From Pseudoalteromonas luteoviolacea NCIMB 1942 (GTDB lineage: Bacteria; Pseudomonadota; Gammaproteobacteria; Enterobacterales; Alteromonadaceae): a DNA stretch of 64,000 bases. The position numbers were made by a program, and so were the translations under genes. This document shows, piece after piece, positions 16,670-26,068 of the stretch. The stretch is taken from the NCBI RefSeq assembly GCF_001625595.1, contig NZ_AUXT01000181.1, positions 94,816 to 158,815 of the forward strand, given 5' to 3'. Each line of letters opens with the position of its first letter. The stretch's first letter is position 1. Below the pieces are notes generated by a model. The model saw only the letters and a list, made by a program, of their open reading frames with translations. It was not told the origin of the DNA and ran no database searches.

Positions 16670-19600
16670 TTACAGTTGTCGCACATTGTCACTGTACGCA
16701 ATGTCTACAAATGCCCCATTTTCGTTAATGAAAAGCTTTTTAGGAAGCCTCGGTAACAGCATTCTCAACTCAGCTTGTCCATTATTAAAATACACATCGC
16801 GCACATGCGTTGGGGTGTTATCGCTTGGAGCAAAATGCAAGTTGATTGTTGCCGCCCCAGAATAGGGCACGCGGGATGCCCCTGCCTCACCTTGTTCAAT
16901 CCTAACAGCTTTAAGGTTTACAACTAAGCTATAGTAATTGTCATCAAGCTTGTCAACTTGTACGCTTCGAACCGTGAAATCATGTAGCACCACTTGCTGA
17001 TACAAAGCCTGTAATTGGGCCTTGTGTCGATCATTTTGAACCCAATGCATCAATTTATTGAACAAATGTGAAGCGGAAACAAATTTCAGGCCTCTGTGGT
17101 CTTCGTATTGGGCTAACACAGTTTTAATCACCTGACGAAATTGCGTATCACCGATGAGTTGGGATGCAGCGTATACAGCAAGCTGAGACTTGCTAATGGC
17201 GTAAGGTTGCTGAGTTAAAGTCAGCGCACTTTTCTCCGTGCTAGATTCTTTGGTGCGTTCAAGCAAATATTCATCAGTGATGATAGACAGTAACTGTTGC
17301 CTCGCATCACTGCTTAACTGTGCTTTTGTCAGAGCAAACCAGGTTGGAATACCCTCGGAAAGCAAAGGGTAACCTTCAGAGTTGGCAATCGCGATAGTTT
17401 GCCACCAAACTTGCGCTACTAAACGGTGCAGGCTGTACCCTAACCAATCAACTTTGGGTAAAGATTGATAGTTGTGTTGCCAAGCAGACATTTCAGGAAT
17501 GAGGATTAAGTTTGCACTGACTGTTTGTTCCCCCATTCCTTGTGGTATTGCGGCTACTTTTAGACTGTCATAAGGGTAAGCACCAAAAACGGCTTCACCT
17601 TGTTCAAGTGCATGCTTTGCACCTTGTAGCATTATGTCGAGCACAGAATCATCAGCTGTGACATAGAACAATTCTATGGTGACTTCTTTCTTATACTGTG
17701 TGCTAACCCATTTTGCTTGTTTAGTTTTGTACTGTGCACTGACAATGGCGGGTTTCCAATGACTGGCTGTGGTCGTTTCGTAAGTAAAAGTGTGGTGTGT
17801 ATTGCTCACCTCATGGCTTATCAACTCTCCAGATGCAACCACAACTTGATCAACAGGAGCTTCGATAGACAGCTTATAGGTCATAAGATCCGCATCATTG
17901 CTCTGATAAACATCAGGTGTGCTCGATTGGGTGAAATAGTCCTCTGCTAATATAGGCAGCTGGTATTTTTCTCGCAGCGCATTGTCTTTGATCATTTTAT
18001 TGCGCTCAAAACCCATCGCTGGCCAGAAACCTGTGTTGATGTAGCTCGCATCGTTGGTGATGTTTCCCTGGTATTCCGTGGCAACATTTTGATAGCCGCG
18101 ATACTTCACTGATGCCGATAGTGTAATTTCACTTTGTTGACTGGGTGGTTGAGGTGCTTCAAGCGGCCATATTGCGACCTGATGCGTGTAGTCGTTAATC
18201 AAAGGTGTTAAAGCATGCCCATTGGCACTGACTCCATTAATAAACACTGACTCTTCGGTGTTAATGAATAGGTGTTCGATGTCAAACTGATGGGGGTTTG
18301 TGAGAGACAAGTGTGCAGTGTAATTCAGCGCGCGTGCACTTGGGTCTAGTGATAAGGTTATGTCCGCATGCCTAATTTTAGGTTGTGGTTGTGTCTCATA
18401 TTGGCGGTATAGATTTTCATAATCCGCTTGTTGCGCATACCCTTGTGCTTTGGTTTTAAACTGACCATTTACAATCATCTCGTTATAAATGGAATAAGCC
18501 TGATAGGTAAATACCAAACTAGCCAGTACCATAATAGAAATTGAGCGCGGCGCGATTTTTCGAGGTAATGAAATTAACCTTTCTTTAAATGGTGCGATCA
18601 CACCTCTTGGCCACAACCAACTGACAAGCACTAACAATACGCAGTAAAAACTGAGCCAATAAACCATGATGTTTAGGTCTCTTGTGACAAACTGCTCAGT
18701 CGATGCAAGTTCTGACAATTTTGCTATTGATGGCCAAGCCCACAAAAACATGAAGTTTTCTACGGCGTTAGTTTCATTAAAAATGGCAGGCGAAATACAC
18801 AGCATTACTGCGATTACCTGTGCTGCAATTTTTGACTGCACCAGCCCGTAACTGATGATAGCAATAAACACATATGCGAGCATCAACGGCAACAAAACCA
18901 AAAAGCTTAAGTGCAGTAAACTTTGCCAGTCAGGATCTATATAGCCTTGTAGTATTTGTGAGCCAAGCAAACCTGAAACCGGAACCAGAGTTAGTACACC
19001 TGCGACAATCACGGCACCAACAATATGGCTCAATGGTGCTTGCCAGTCAGGAGCAGGACAAACAGCGACGAGCTGTGCAGTATTGAGCTGATGATCTTTG
19101 TGACATTGATCAACCACAAAGAAAGAGGCTGCGAGCATGGTGAAGATTAAACTTGGGTAAATTAAGACGGGCAAGAGCGTATGGGTTTTTGGCAGAATGG
19201 CCGCACTGCCTTCTATACCAGGCAAGCGGTAGCTTAATCCAGCGATAATTAACATCAGGGATAGAGTCACCATCGACAAGTAAAACGCTTTATTAGTAAT
19301 AATTTGCCGTGCTTGTTGATAGCCTGCGTGAGCACTGAACTTGATCCAATAGGTGATTGCATCGTCAGTAACCAGTGTTAAGGGGGCCATGGTTAGCTTC
19401 CCAGTACCAGGTATTTGCCGCTGGGTTTTTGCCCCTTGTTTAGCTGCTGTTTTTTGGCTGTTGCTTGTCCTGAACGTTGCTAAATCGAAGCGCCACCATG
19501 CGAATGCCAGTATCACCAATGCCAGTGCTAAATAGAGTAAGCGATTATAAAGCAGCGCACCGTCTAAGCTCAAAAACTGGCTCATTCTTTGCTCTGCCGT

Positions 19601-20284
19601 CCAATAAAATATTTGTCCTTCAACAGTGACTTTGCCCAAAGGGTCAACAATTTGTAGCCAAGGTGCTTGTGGAGCACCGTCGCCAAACAAAGCCGTGATC
19701 AATACAAACATGCCAACAGCCATCATCATTGAGGCGTATGCTGGCGTGGCACGTCCAGTGAGCGCGGTTAAGGCAAACGGAATTGCCGTATAAACAATAC
19801 ATGCAGGCACCACCCACAACAGCATGGCATGTATTATATGTGGCCAAGAGGTGGCGATGAAGTCGCTGGCAGGGTAGAGCCCAAAGAGGTTTGATACGAT
19901 GGGTAGAGTCACCATCGCGATGGCAACTGAACTCATCACCATGAGCACAATCACCAAGCAAGCCAAGTACTTACCGATGAAGTAGTGTTTACTATTAATA
20001 TCAAAGCTATACAAGTAATCTGCGGTTTTTGAGTTCAGATCTTTAAGTAGCGTGGGGATCACCAAAGCGCTGCCTACGGTTGCTGCCCAAAATGTGTAGT
20101 ACATAAACAGGTAATAGATCGCATACGGAGAGTTACGTGCTACTCTGCCACTTTGCATTAGTGCGTCCCATTCACCCCCCAACATCTCTCGATAGCCCAT
20201 GACAATCATGGCTATCAAGCAACCCCATGTGGCCACGGAGCGCAATCGATATTTCAGCTCAAATAAAAAACTAGTTAAAAACAT
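16670..20284 (-). CDS. ABC transporter permease fused to a degenerate M1-family peptidase domain
   Basis: 1204 aa. Residues ~1-270 and ~330-600 are two groups of about six transmembrane helices of ABC-2 type. Residues ~620-1190 resemble the M1 aminopeptidase fold seen in ABC permease/M1 fusion proteins. The zinc motif is lost: where HExxH is expected, the sequence is SLHRLVAQVWW (near residue 950). Only the later Glu in LLSEGIPTWFA is retained. The peptidase is therefore probably inactive and may bind a ligand or act as an external domain. It pairs with the ATPase gene 9 bp upstream. Why this exporter-like pair sits in a siderophore operon is unclear; siderophore handling in the periplasm is possible. 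Confidence 0.75.
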   Translation of the reverse strand: MFLTSFLFELKYRLRSVATWGCLIAMIVMGYREMLGGEWDALMQSGRVARNSPYAIYYLFMYYTFWAATVGSALVIPTLLKDLNSKTADYLYSFDINSKHYFIGKYLACLVIVLMVMSSVAIAMVTLPIVSNLFGLYPASDFIATSWPHIIHAMLLWVVPACIVYTAIPFALTALTGRATPAYASMMMAVGMFVLITALFGDGAPQAPWLQIVDPLGKVTVEGQIFYWTAEQRMSQFLSLDGALLYNRLLYLALALVILAFAWWRFDLATFRTSNSQKTAAKQGAKTQRQIPGTGKLTMAPLTLVTDDAITYWIKFSAHAGYQQARQIITNKAFYLSMVTLSLMLIIAGLSYRLPGIEGSAAILPKTHTLLPVLIYPSLIFTMLAASFFVVDQCHKDHQLNTAQLVAVCPAPDWQAPLSHIVGAVIVAGVLTLVPVSGLLGSQILQGYIDPDWQSLLHLSFLVLLPLMLAYVFIAIISYGLVQSKIAAQVIAVMLCISPAIFNETNAVENFMFLWAWPSIAKLSELASTEQFVTRDLNIMVYWLSFYCVLLVLVSWLWPRGVIAPFKERLISLPRKIAPRSISIMVLASLVFTYQAYSIYNEMIVNGQFKTKAQGYAQQADYENLYRQYETQPQPKIRHADITLSLDPSARALNYTAHLSLTNPHQFDIEHLFINTEESVFINGVSANGHALTPLINDYTHQVAIWPLEAPQPPSQQSEITLSASVKYRGYQNVATEYQGNITNDASYINTGFWPAMGFERNKMIKDNALREKYQLPILAEDYFTQSSTPDVYQSNDADLMTYKLSIEAPVDQVVVASGELISHEVSNTHHTFTYETTTASHWKPAIVSAQYKTKQAKWVSTQYKKEVTIELFYVTADDSVLDIMLQGAKHALEQGEAVFGAYPYDSLKVAAIPQGMGEQTVSANLILIPEMSAWQHNYQSLPKVDWLGYSLHRLVAQVWWQTIAIANSEGYPLLSEGIPTWFALTKAQLSSDARQQLLSIITDEYLLERTKESSTEKSALTLTQQPYAISKSQLAVYAASQLIGDTQFRQVIKTVLAQYEDHRGLKFVSASHLFNKLMHWVQNDRHKAQLQALYQQVVLHDFTVRSVQVDKLDDNYYSLVVNLKAVRIEQGEAGASRVPYSGAATINLHFAPSDNTPTHVRDVYFNNGQAELRMLLPRLPKKLFINENGAFVDIAYSDNVRQL

Positions 20285-20293
20285 ATGTACTCC

Positions 20294-21169
20294 TTAAACC
20301 GTCAGCTCAGGGACATAGCTGAAGTAAAAATCTTCTAGATCAGGAGTGCTTTGTGTAAAGCTTGCAGCTGGTGCAGTCTCACTTTGGATAGTGGCTTGTA
20401 TATCGCCTTTAACAATGCGTGTTGAAATCACTTTGTGATTGAGCCTAAGCTGGGCTAATTCATCACGAGAGACCGACTTGTGCCAAATTTGTCGCTCAAT
20501 GGATGCGACGAGTTCATCTGGTTTGCCCCGCGCCAGTATGCTTCCTCGGTTGAGAATGCCCATGTCGCTGCACAGGTTTGTTACATCGCCAACGATATGT
20601 GTTGATAGGATAACAATTGCGCTGTCAGTCAACTGATGCAAAATACTGTAAAAGCGATTGCGCTCAGCTGGGTCTAAGCCTGCGGTCGGTTCATCAACAA
20701 TGATCACTTTTGGGTTTGAGAGCAAAACTTGTGCGATGCCAAAGCGCTGACGCATCCCACCTGAGTAGGTATCTACTGATTTATGGCAGTGCTCAGTGAG
20801 GTTTACGAGTTCCAAAAGTTCACCTATTCTGCTGTTTCGCTCCTTGGCATTTTTAATGCCTTTTAAACGGGCAAAGTAATCCAGCATATCAGTAGCAGAT
20901 GCATTTGCATAAACGCCAAAATCTTGGGGCAAATAGCCAAGTTGACGGCGAAACTCAGTCGGGTTTGCAAATATATTTTGCCCATCAAAGTGTATTTCTC
21001 CGCTGTCCGGTGTTTGCAATGTGGCTATGGTACGCATAATGCTGCTTTTACCGGCACCGTTTGGACCAAGTAAGCCAAACATCCCTTTGCCTATGGTTAA
21101 GTTGACGGCTTTAAGTGCATGTACACCATTTGAATATGTTTTTGATACGTCGCGAATTTCTAATTCCAT
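20294..21169 (-). CDS. ABC-2 type transporter ATP-binding protein
   Basis: 291 aa. Walker A is GLLGPNGAGKSS, the signature is YSGGMRQRFG, Walker B is VIIVDEPTAGLDP, and the switch His is in ILSTHIV. This is the CcmA/NatA-type ATPase class that drives ABC-2 permeases. Its partner must be the permease/M1-like protein encoded 9 bp downstream. It follows the FecE-like ATPase gene by 23 bp on the same strand. Confidence 0.85.
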   Translation of the reverse strand: MELEIRDVSKTYSNGVHALKAVNLTIGKGMFGLLGPNGAGKSSIMRTIATLQTPDSGEIHFDGQNIFANPTEFRRQLGYLPQDFGVYANASATDMLDYFARLKGIKNAKERNSRIGELLELVNLTEHCHKSVDTYSGGMRQRFGIAQVLLSNPKVIIVDEPTAGLDPAERNRFYSILHQLTDSAIVILSTHIVGDVTNLCSDMGILNRGSILARGKPDELVASIERQIWHKSVSRDELAQLRLNHKVISTRIVKGDIQATIQSETAPAASFTQSTPDLEDFYFSYVPELTV

Positions 21170-21192
21170 CTCACTGGCTTCTGTTGTTGATT

Positions 21193-22023
21193 TTAGATTG
21201 CTGCGCTGCGCAATGGCACCGCTGAGTTAGGGGTTATCTGGTTGTGGCTGTCAATTGGTAAACACAGCGGCTTAGTTGTTTTGCCGTAACGTTGGGGCAC
21301 AACGGAAACATCAATATTGAACAACTGTTTGATGATTTGCTCTGTCACTACTTGTTGCGGTGTACCGTCAGCTACAATTTCGCCATTTTTAAGGGCGATA
21401 ATACGATCACTGAACTGACTGGCCTGATTAATATCATGAAGCACCATCACGATGGTTTTTTGCTCATGAATTTGCAGTTGCTTTAATAGATCTAAGAGCT
21501 GAAATTGGTGCCCTAAATCGAGATAAGTGGTGGGTTCGTCTAGCAGCAAAATCTCTGATTGCTGTGCCAGTGCCATGGCTAGCCAAGCACGCTGTCGCTC
21601 ACCTCCAGAAAGGTACTCTAGAGGCTGGTTTTGCAAGTGCTCAAGCTGTGTTTTTCGCAGTGCCCACGTGATAGCGTGCTGATCGATGTGCGATAAAGTG
21701 TTGAACAATCCTAAGTATGGAAATCGGCCATGTCCCACGAGTTGCCTGACAAGCATACCACTAGGAGCCAGTGGGCTTTGTCCGAGTAACGCGAGCTTTT
21801 TTGCCAAAGCTTTTGGACGCCATTTATACAGTGGCTTTTGCTCTAGTGATACAGCACCTTCACTTGGTTTAGAGAGACCGCCAAGCAGTTTGAGTAATGT
21901 TGACTTACCACTGCCGTTAGGGCCAACAATCGCAGTGATTTGACGACGCGCAATTGAGACCGATAAATCTTGTAGTACAGGCTTATGTTGATAATTTAAA
22001 GAGACTTTATCTGCTTGTAGCAT
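21193..22023 (-). CDS. Siderophore ABC importer ATPase (FecE/FepC-like)
   Basis: 276 aa from the ATG at 22023; a longer open frame to 22176 only overlaps the permease gene and looks like noise. Walker A is AIVGPNGSGKST, the signature LSGGERQRAWLA, Walker B ILLLDEPTTYLDL, and the switch is VLHDIN. The TTYLDLGHQ form after Walker B is typical of ferric siderophore and B12 importer ATPases. It follows two FecCD permeases and a binding protein, forming one complete import system for the cell membrane. Confidence 0.88.
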   Translation of the reverse strand: MLQADKVSLNYQHKPVLQDLSVSIARRQITAIVGPNGSGKSTLLKLLGGLSKPSEGAVSLEQKPLYKWRPKALAKKLALLGQSPLAPSGMLVRQLVGHGRFPYLGLFNTLSHIDQHAITWALRKTQLEHLQNQPLEYLSGGERQRAWLAMALAQQSEILLLDEPTTYLDLGHQFQLLDLLKQLQIHEQKTIVMVLHDINQASQFSDRIIALKNGEIVADGTPQQVVTEQIIKQLFNIDVSVVPQRYGKTTKPLCLPIDSHNQITPNSAVPLRSAAI

Positions 22024-22031
22024 GGTATACC

Positions 22032-23105
22032 CTAACTTTGACGGCGGATCAACAGGAGCAAGATGGGAATGCCCATCAAGGTAGTGAGCGTGCCTGTTGG
22101 GATCTCCAAAGGCGAGATGAGTGTACGACTGGCGATGTCGGCTGCGAGTGTGAGCGCCGCACCGGATAAAATACACATGATCATAAGGTGTGGCAGGCTA
22201 GCTCCTAAGCCAAAGCGGGCGAGTAACGCTTTGGCAAAATGAGGCACTATCAAGCCTACGAATCCGAGTGGCCCCGTGACGGCAGTAGCGCTTGCTGCCA
22301 GTGCCACTGCGATAAATAAACTAACTAATCGCCAGCGTTTTACATTGAGTCCTAAGGTTTGTGCGGCTTCGCTGTCAAGTTGCAGTATTGCAAGGTGTCT
22401 TAGCAGCAAAAAGCAACCAACTACGCCGACAAATGTCCAAGGTAAGAGCAAATACAATTGGCTAAAGTCTCTGCCATACAAACTGCCTGCCAACCAAATG
22501 AGGCTGGTCTCTGTGCGGTTTCCACCCCAGGCTAAAATTGCCCACATAACCAGCGCATTAAGCACAGCGCCAATCGCTACGCCATTGAGTGCAAGTTGAT
22601 TGGGTTGTAGTTGCTGTCGCCAGCTAAGCTTTAACACTAAGCCAGTTGCTAAAACGCCGCCAAGTAGGGCGATAGTGGGCAGCCACACAAAGTCAAAGTG
22701 TGCGTCACTTAATTTGAGTAAATGCAACTGCACATAATCAACAGCCAGTAAGCACAACACAATGGCTAAGCTTGCTCCTCCATTTACGCCTAATATGCTC
22801 GGATCTGCGAGCGGGTTGCGAATAACGGCCTGTAAAATTAGCCCAGCTAGCGCAAAATGAACACCGACAACCATCGCCAGTACAGAGCGTGGTAATCGTA
22901 ACTGCCAGAGTATATCGGACTCACTAGTAAGGATTGCCGTGGCTTTAAGGGATTGCCAAACTTCATTTAATGAAAGAGGGACTGAGCCCATACACAGGGC
23001 TGCAATAAATAGGCTGATAAGCAGTGCGGTCAATACCATCATTAGTACGTAAAACGGCCAAGCTTTCGTGCTCAACGGCGTATGTGTAGCAAACGATTGA
23101 TTCAT
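22032..23105 (-). CDS. FecCD-family siderophore permease, second subunit
   Basis: 357 aa from the ATG at 23105, which overlaps the upstream permease stop by 4 nt; a longer frame to 23171 is not needed. About ten hydrophobic helices are present. Typical motifs are RLPRSVLAMVVG, LAGLILQAVIRNPLADPSIL, GVNGGASLA and TGPLGFVGLIVPH, the last being the conserved loop that contacts the ATPase. It forms the heterodimeric channel with the next upstream permease. Confidence 0.88.
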   Translation of the reverse strand: MNQSFATHTPLSTKAWPFYVLMMVLTALLISLFIAALCMGSVPLSLNEVWQSLKATAILTSESDILWQLRLPRSVLAMVVGVHFALAGLILQAVIRNPLADPSILGVNGGASLAIVLCLLAVDYVQLHLLKLSDAHFDFVWLPTIALLGGVLATGLVLKLSWRQQLQPNQLALNGVAIGAVLNALVMWAILAWGGNRTETSLIWLAGSLYGRDFSQLYLLLPWTFVGVVGCFLLLRHLAILQLDSEAAQTLGLNVKRWRLVSLFIAVALAASATAVTGPLGFVGLIVPHFAKALLARFGLGASLPHLMIMCILSGAALTLAADIASRTLISPLEIPTGTLTTLMGIPILLLLIRRQS

Positions 23106-24112
23106 AATGACGCCTTTTGATATCGAGAGCGGATCAACCATACGAGACTCGGACCGCCAAACAGCACACATAAAATGCCGACGGGGATCTCTTGGTAGTT
23201 TGCCAATAGGTCAGAGACACTTACAAGCACCGCGCCACTCATGGCGCTACCAAATAAAACACAACGGTAATCATAAGCTAAGTGCTTTGGTAGCAAGGTA
23301 CGGCATAGATGCGGAGCAACCAGCCCAACAAAGGCAATTGGACCCGTGACTGAAACTGTGGCAGAAGTGAGTACAACCGCAATTACCAAGGCTTGAATAC
23401 GCCAACGCTTTACTTGCCCGCCAATGCTTTTTACCACCGCAGAATCAAGTTGCAACACAGTTAAAGGCCTTGCTAAAAAAACACAAAATACGAAGCCGAT
23501 TAAGGCGGTAGGTGCCAATAACGATACATGCTGCCAAGTACGGTTGGCGACGCTGCCCAGCAGCCAATAAAATAGGCCCCGCGTATCAGTGCTCACTGAA
23601 ATCAACAGCAAAGTCGTTGCCGCTGCGCAAAATAACGAAATGCACAAGCCAGATAGTATGAGGTTTACAGGCTCTAATGTTTGTTTCCAAGATAGCCATA
23701 GTGTGATTACCATAGCGGTTGCACCACCTAGGATACCTGCAAAAAAATGATAGCGTGTGCTCAAACCGGTAAATACGATGGCCATGACAATCGCCAGTGC
23801 AGCGCCTGACGAAACCCCGACCAAACAGGGCGAAGCAAGTTCATTTTGGGTTACTGCTTGAATGATGGCACCGGATATCCCCAAAGTTGCTCCAGCAATG
23901 ATTGCCAAAATCAAGCGAGGCATTCTCAACTCCCAAACGACGAAGCTAGCAAGGGAGTCTGAAGGGGCGATAAGCACCAACCAAACCTCGCTTAGTGAGA
24001 GTTGATAGTCGCCGATGGAAACCGACAAAAGCAGGCTAAGCATTAAAATACCTAAGCCAGCTAAAGATAATCCAATCGGAGAAATGGCTGAGCGTGAAAC
24101 AACAAAGTTCAT
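23102..24112 (-). CDS. FecCD-family siderophore permease, first subunit
   Basis: 336 aa with about ten transmembrane helices. Motifs are LRMPRLILAIIAG, GISGAIIQAVTQNELASPCL, VGVSSGAALA and TGPIAFVGLVAPH. It belongs to the BtuC/FecCD superfamily, which moves ferric siderophores or corrinoids across the cell membrane. The start lies 22 bp after the binding-protein stop, and its end overlaps the next permease (ATGA). Confidence 0.88.
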   Translation of the reverse strand: MNFVVSRSAISPIGLSLAGLGILMLSLLLSVSIGDYQLSLSEVWLVLIAPSDSLASFVVWELRMPRLILAIIAGATLGISGAIIQAVTQNELASPCLVGVSSGAALAIVMAIVFTGLSTRYHFFAGILGGATAMVITLWLSWKQTLEPVNLILSGLCISLFCAAATTLLLISVSTDTRGLFYWLLGSVANRTWQHVSLLAPTALIGFVFCVFLARPLTVLQLDSAVVKSIGGQVKRWRIQALVIAVVLTSATVSVTGPIAFVGLVAPHLCRTLLPKHLAYDYRCVLFGSAMSGAVLVSVSDLLANYQEIPVGILCVLFGGPSLVWLIRSRYQKASL

Positions 24113-24133
24113 AATAGTGAGTCTAAGTAAGCG

Positions 24134-25090
24134 TTATAAATCACCAAACTGCATTGTCATAGCCCGCGCTTCTTTTACCAAAGCGCTAGGCGCTGCAAAT
24201 TTATCGGGATGAAAAAGGTGTGCCAACTCCTGCAATATTAAACGCCTTGCAACAGGGCCATGAGGCATGACGTAATGATCGGCAACACGATAGGCTCGGC
24301 CATTTTTAACGGCTTTTAATTGCTGCCAAACAGGGTGCGCTTTGAATGGCCCCGCTTCACCTTTAAAGGAAATGATCACATCAGGGTTGAGCTTTAGTAA
24401 AGACTCCATCGAAATAGGGGCCGAATCAAACTTCTTTAAATTTGGCTGTGGTGAGGTACCGACACTATTTTTAGCGTTTAGGGCATGCATCATTTCAATG
24501 GTGAAATGATGGTCAAAAAAGGCATAGGGTACATCCGACCAATGCCATAAAAACACCACTGACTGTTGTTTGAGTGGCGCTGACGAATAGCGTTTTAGCA
24601 GACCATTAAATGCTTGGTTTAGCTCTTCACCTTGTGCTGGCTTACCCAAAGCGTTCGCAGCAGAGCGTATCGCACGGTCAGAGTCTGCTTTGGTGACTAA
24701 ATCGTATGCTAAAAAGTGCCCAATTTCTTCAAACTTTGTCGCAAAGGGCTCGGTATAAGTGCGCAGCCCGATAGTAAGATCGGGTTTGAGTGCGGTGAGT
24801 ACTTCTAAGTTTGTTTCGTGAATTTCCCCAAGATCGACCATGTGCTTGGTCTGAGCGCCAAGATAAGGTGACAATTGGTGGTTCAGTGTAGAAATCCCCA
24901 CGGCTTGCATGCCTAGTGCATTGAGTAAGTCAGCACCAAATACTGAAACAGCTGCGACCTTGTTAGGTGCTGAGTTAATGGTGACCAGTTTGTTGCGGTC
25001 ATCTTTCACTGTTACGGGGAATTGAGCATTCGCGCTGTGAGATAACAATGCGAAGAAGAACACACAAAACAGCAAAATAAAGCGGCGCAT
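24134..25090 (-). CDS. Periplasmic siderophore-binding protein (class III, BtuF/FepB-like)
   Basis: 318 aa. The signal peptide (ILLFCVFFFALLSHSANA) would be cut after ANA at residue ~23. The class III binding-protein fold is shown by VAAVSVFGADLLNALG, VDLGEIHETNLEVLTALKPDL and SMESLLKLNPDVIISFKG. It delivers the ligand to the two FecCD permeases encoded directly downstream. The ligand, inferred from the cluster, is the ferric salicylate-thiazoline siderophore. A promoter with the shared CACTACCC motif lies upstream. Confidence 0.85.
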   Translation of the reverse strand: MRRFILLFCVFFFALLSHSANAQFPVTVKDDRNKLVTINSAPNKVAAVSVFGADLLNALGMQAVGISTLNHQLSPYLGAQTKHMVDLGEIHETNLEVLTALKPDLTIGLRTYTEPFATKFEEIGHFLAYDLVTKADSDRAIRSAANALGKPAQGEELNQAFNGLLKRYSSAPLKQQSVVFLWHWSDVPYAFFDHHFTIEMMHALNAKNSVGTSPQPNLKKFDSAPISMESLLKLNPDVIISFKGEAGPFKAHPVWQQLKAVKNGRAYRVADHYVMPHGPVARRLILQELAHLFHPDKFAAPSALVKEARAMTMQFGDL

Positions 25091-25155
25091 TAGCGATTCC
25101 TTGCGAAAAATTTATGGAAGTAAATTGGCTTATTTTGCAGTGGTTACTTATTAAA

Positions 25156-25171
25156 CACTACCCATATCGGG
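25156..25171 (-). promoter_or_regulatory. Candidate AraC-regulator half-site upstream of the uptake operon
   Basis: CACTACCCATATCGGG lies 66 bp before the binding-protein start. CACTACCC is shared with the receptor promoter, and CCCATATCGG resembles CCCCTATCGG at 43489-43498 upstream of the biosynthetic genes. Confidence 0.4.
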
Positions 25172-25210
25172 TTTCTTTTCCCCATAAGAGATAATTTTTA
25201 TAAGGTGGTT

Positions 25211-25236
25211 GAGAAAAAGAAGCTGCACTTACAGCT
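25211..25236 (-). terminator. Weak terminator after the thioesterase gene
   Basis: On the minus strand AGCTG pairs with CAGCT around TAAGTG and is followed by TCTTTTT. It lies about 50 bp after the thioesterase stop, separating biosynthesis from uptake genes. Confidence 0.4.
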
Positions 25237-25285
25237 CCTAGTTGGGACAGATTTTAATCCTGACAGGTCAACAGACCCTCAAGTA

Positions 25286-26068
25286 TTATGGCGCGCATAC
25301 CCAAGTTTTTGGTGCTGGGAACAACGCGCTTAAATGGGAGAGAATCGCCGCAATATGGTCCGCCAAGTAGAAGTGACCACCGTCATAAGTCTCAATATTG
25401 ATAGGTTGAGTGCTCACTTGCTGCCAAGCCTCGGCTTCTGCATAAGTGAGCTCGGTATCAGTTGAACCGAGCATCACAGTGAGTGGATGTTGTAACTTTG
25501 GTGCATTGAGATTTGGCTGATAGGTTTCTATCAACTTATAGTCATTGCGCAGCAGCGGCAGCATCATGTCTAAAAGATCTGGGTAAGCATTGAGGTCCAC
25601 TCCTGTACCATTGAGACGCTGAAGTTCATCAAGCATTACTTCATCACAGGCTTTATGAACTTCAGTTGCATGGTGACAACTTGGCCCTTCAACAGCAGAA
25701 ACCACCAGCTGAGTAGGTGCTGGATAGCGGTAGGCTTGAATACGCATTGCAAGCTCGTAAGCAATGCCGCCGCCCATGCTGTGGCCAAACAAGATATAGG
25801 GTTTATTGAGCAGTGGCTTTAAGCCTGTTGCCAACGTGCTAACCAAGCGATTCATATCTGACACTAAGGGTTCTGCCATGCGATTTTCGCGACCGGGATA
25901 TTGTACGACCACAATTTCTAAGTTCGGGTCGCCAACACTGGCCCACTGGCGAAAGTAGCTCGCAGAGCCACCTGCATGAGGCAATATAATCAAACGCTTA
26001 GAGGCATTTGGACGCGCTTTGAAAATACGGTAACACGCGCCGCTATTGGTGTGTGTAGCATTAAGCAT
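25286..26068 (-). CDS. Type II thioesterase (YbtT/GrsT-like)
   Basis: 260 aa alpha/beta hydrolase. LPHAGGSASYFRQWA is the oxyanion-side motif, GHSMGGGIAYELA holds the nucleophile Ser, and YDGGHFYL holds the catalytic His. Such stand-alone enzymes remove misloaded or stalled acyl groups from carrier proteins of an NRPS. Its start overlaps the end of the second NRPS by 8 nt, so it is translationally coupled to the assembly line. It is unlikely to release the product, since the second NRPS carries its own reductase domain. Confidence 0.85.
   Translation of the reverse strand: MLNATHTNSGACYRIFKARPNASKRLIILPHAGGSASYFRQWASVGDPNLEIVVVQYPGRENRMAEPLVSDMNRLVSTLATGLKPLLNKPYILFGHSMGGGIAYELAMRIQAYRYPAPTQLVVSAVEGPSCHHATEVHKACDEVMLDELQRLNGTGVDLNAYPDLLDMMLPLLRNDYKLIETYQPNLNAPKLQHPLTVMLGSTDTELTYAEAEAWQQVSTQPINIETYDGGHFYLADHIAAILSHLSALFPAPKTWVCAP

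Noticed and set aside
22024..22176. N-terminal extension of the FecE-like ATPase
   Set aside because: It would overlap the permease gene, and the extra 51 residues are not ATPase-like; the ATG at 22023 fits the family length.
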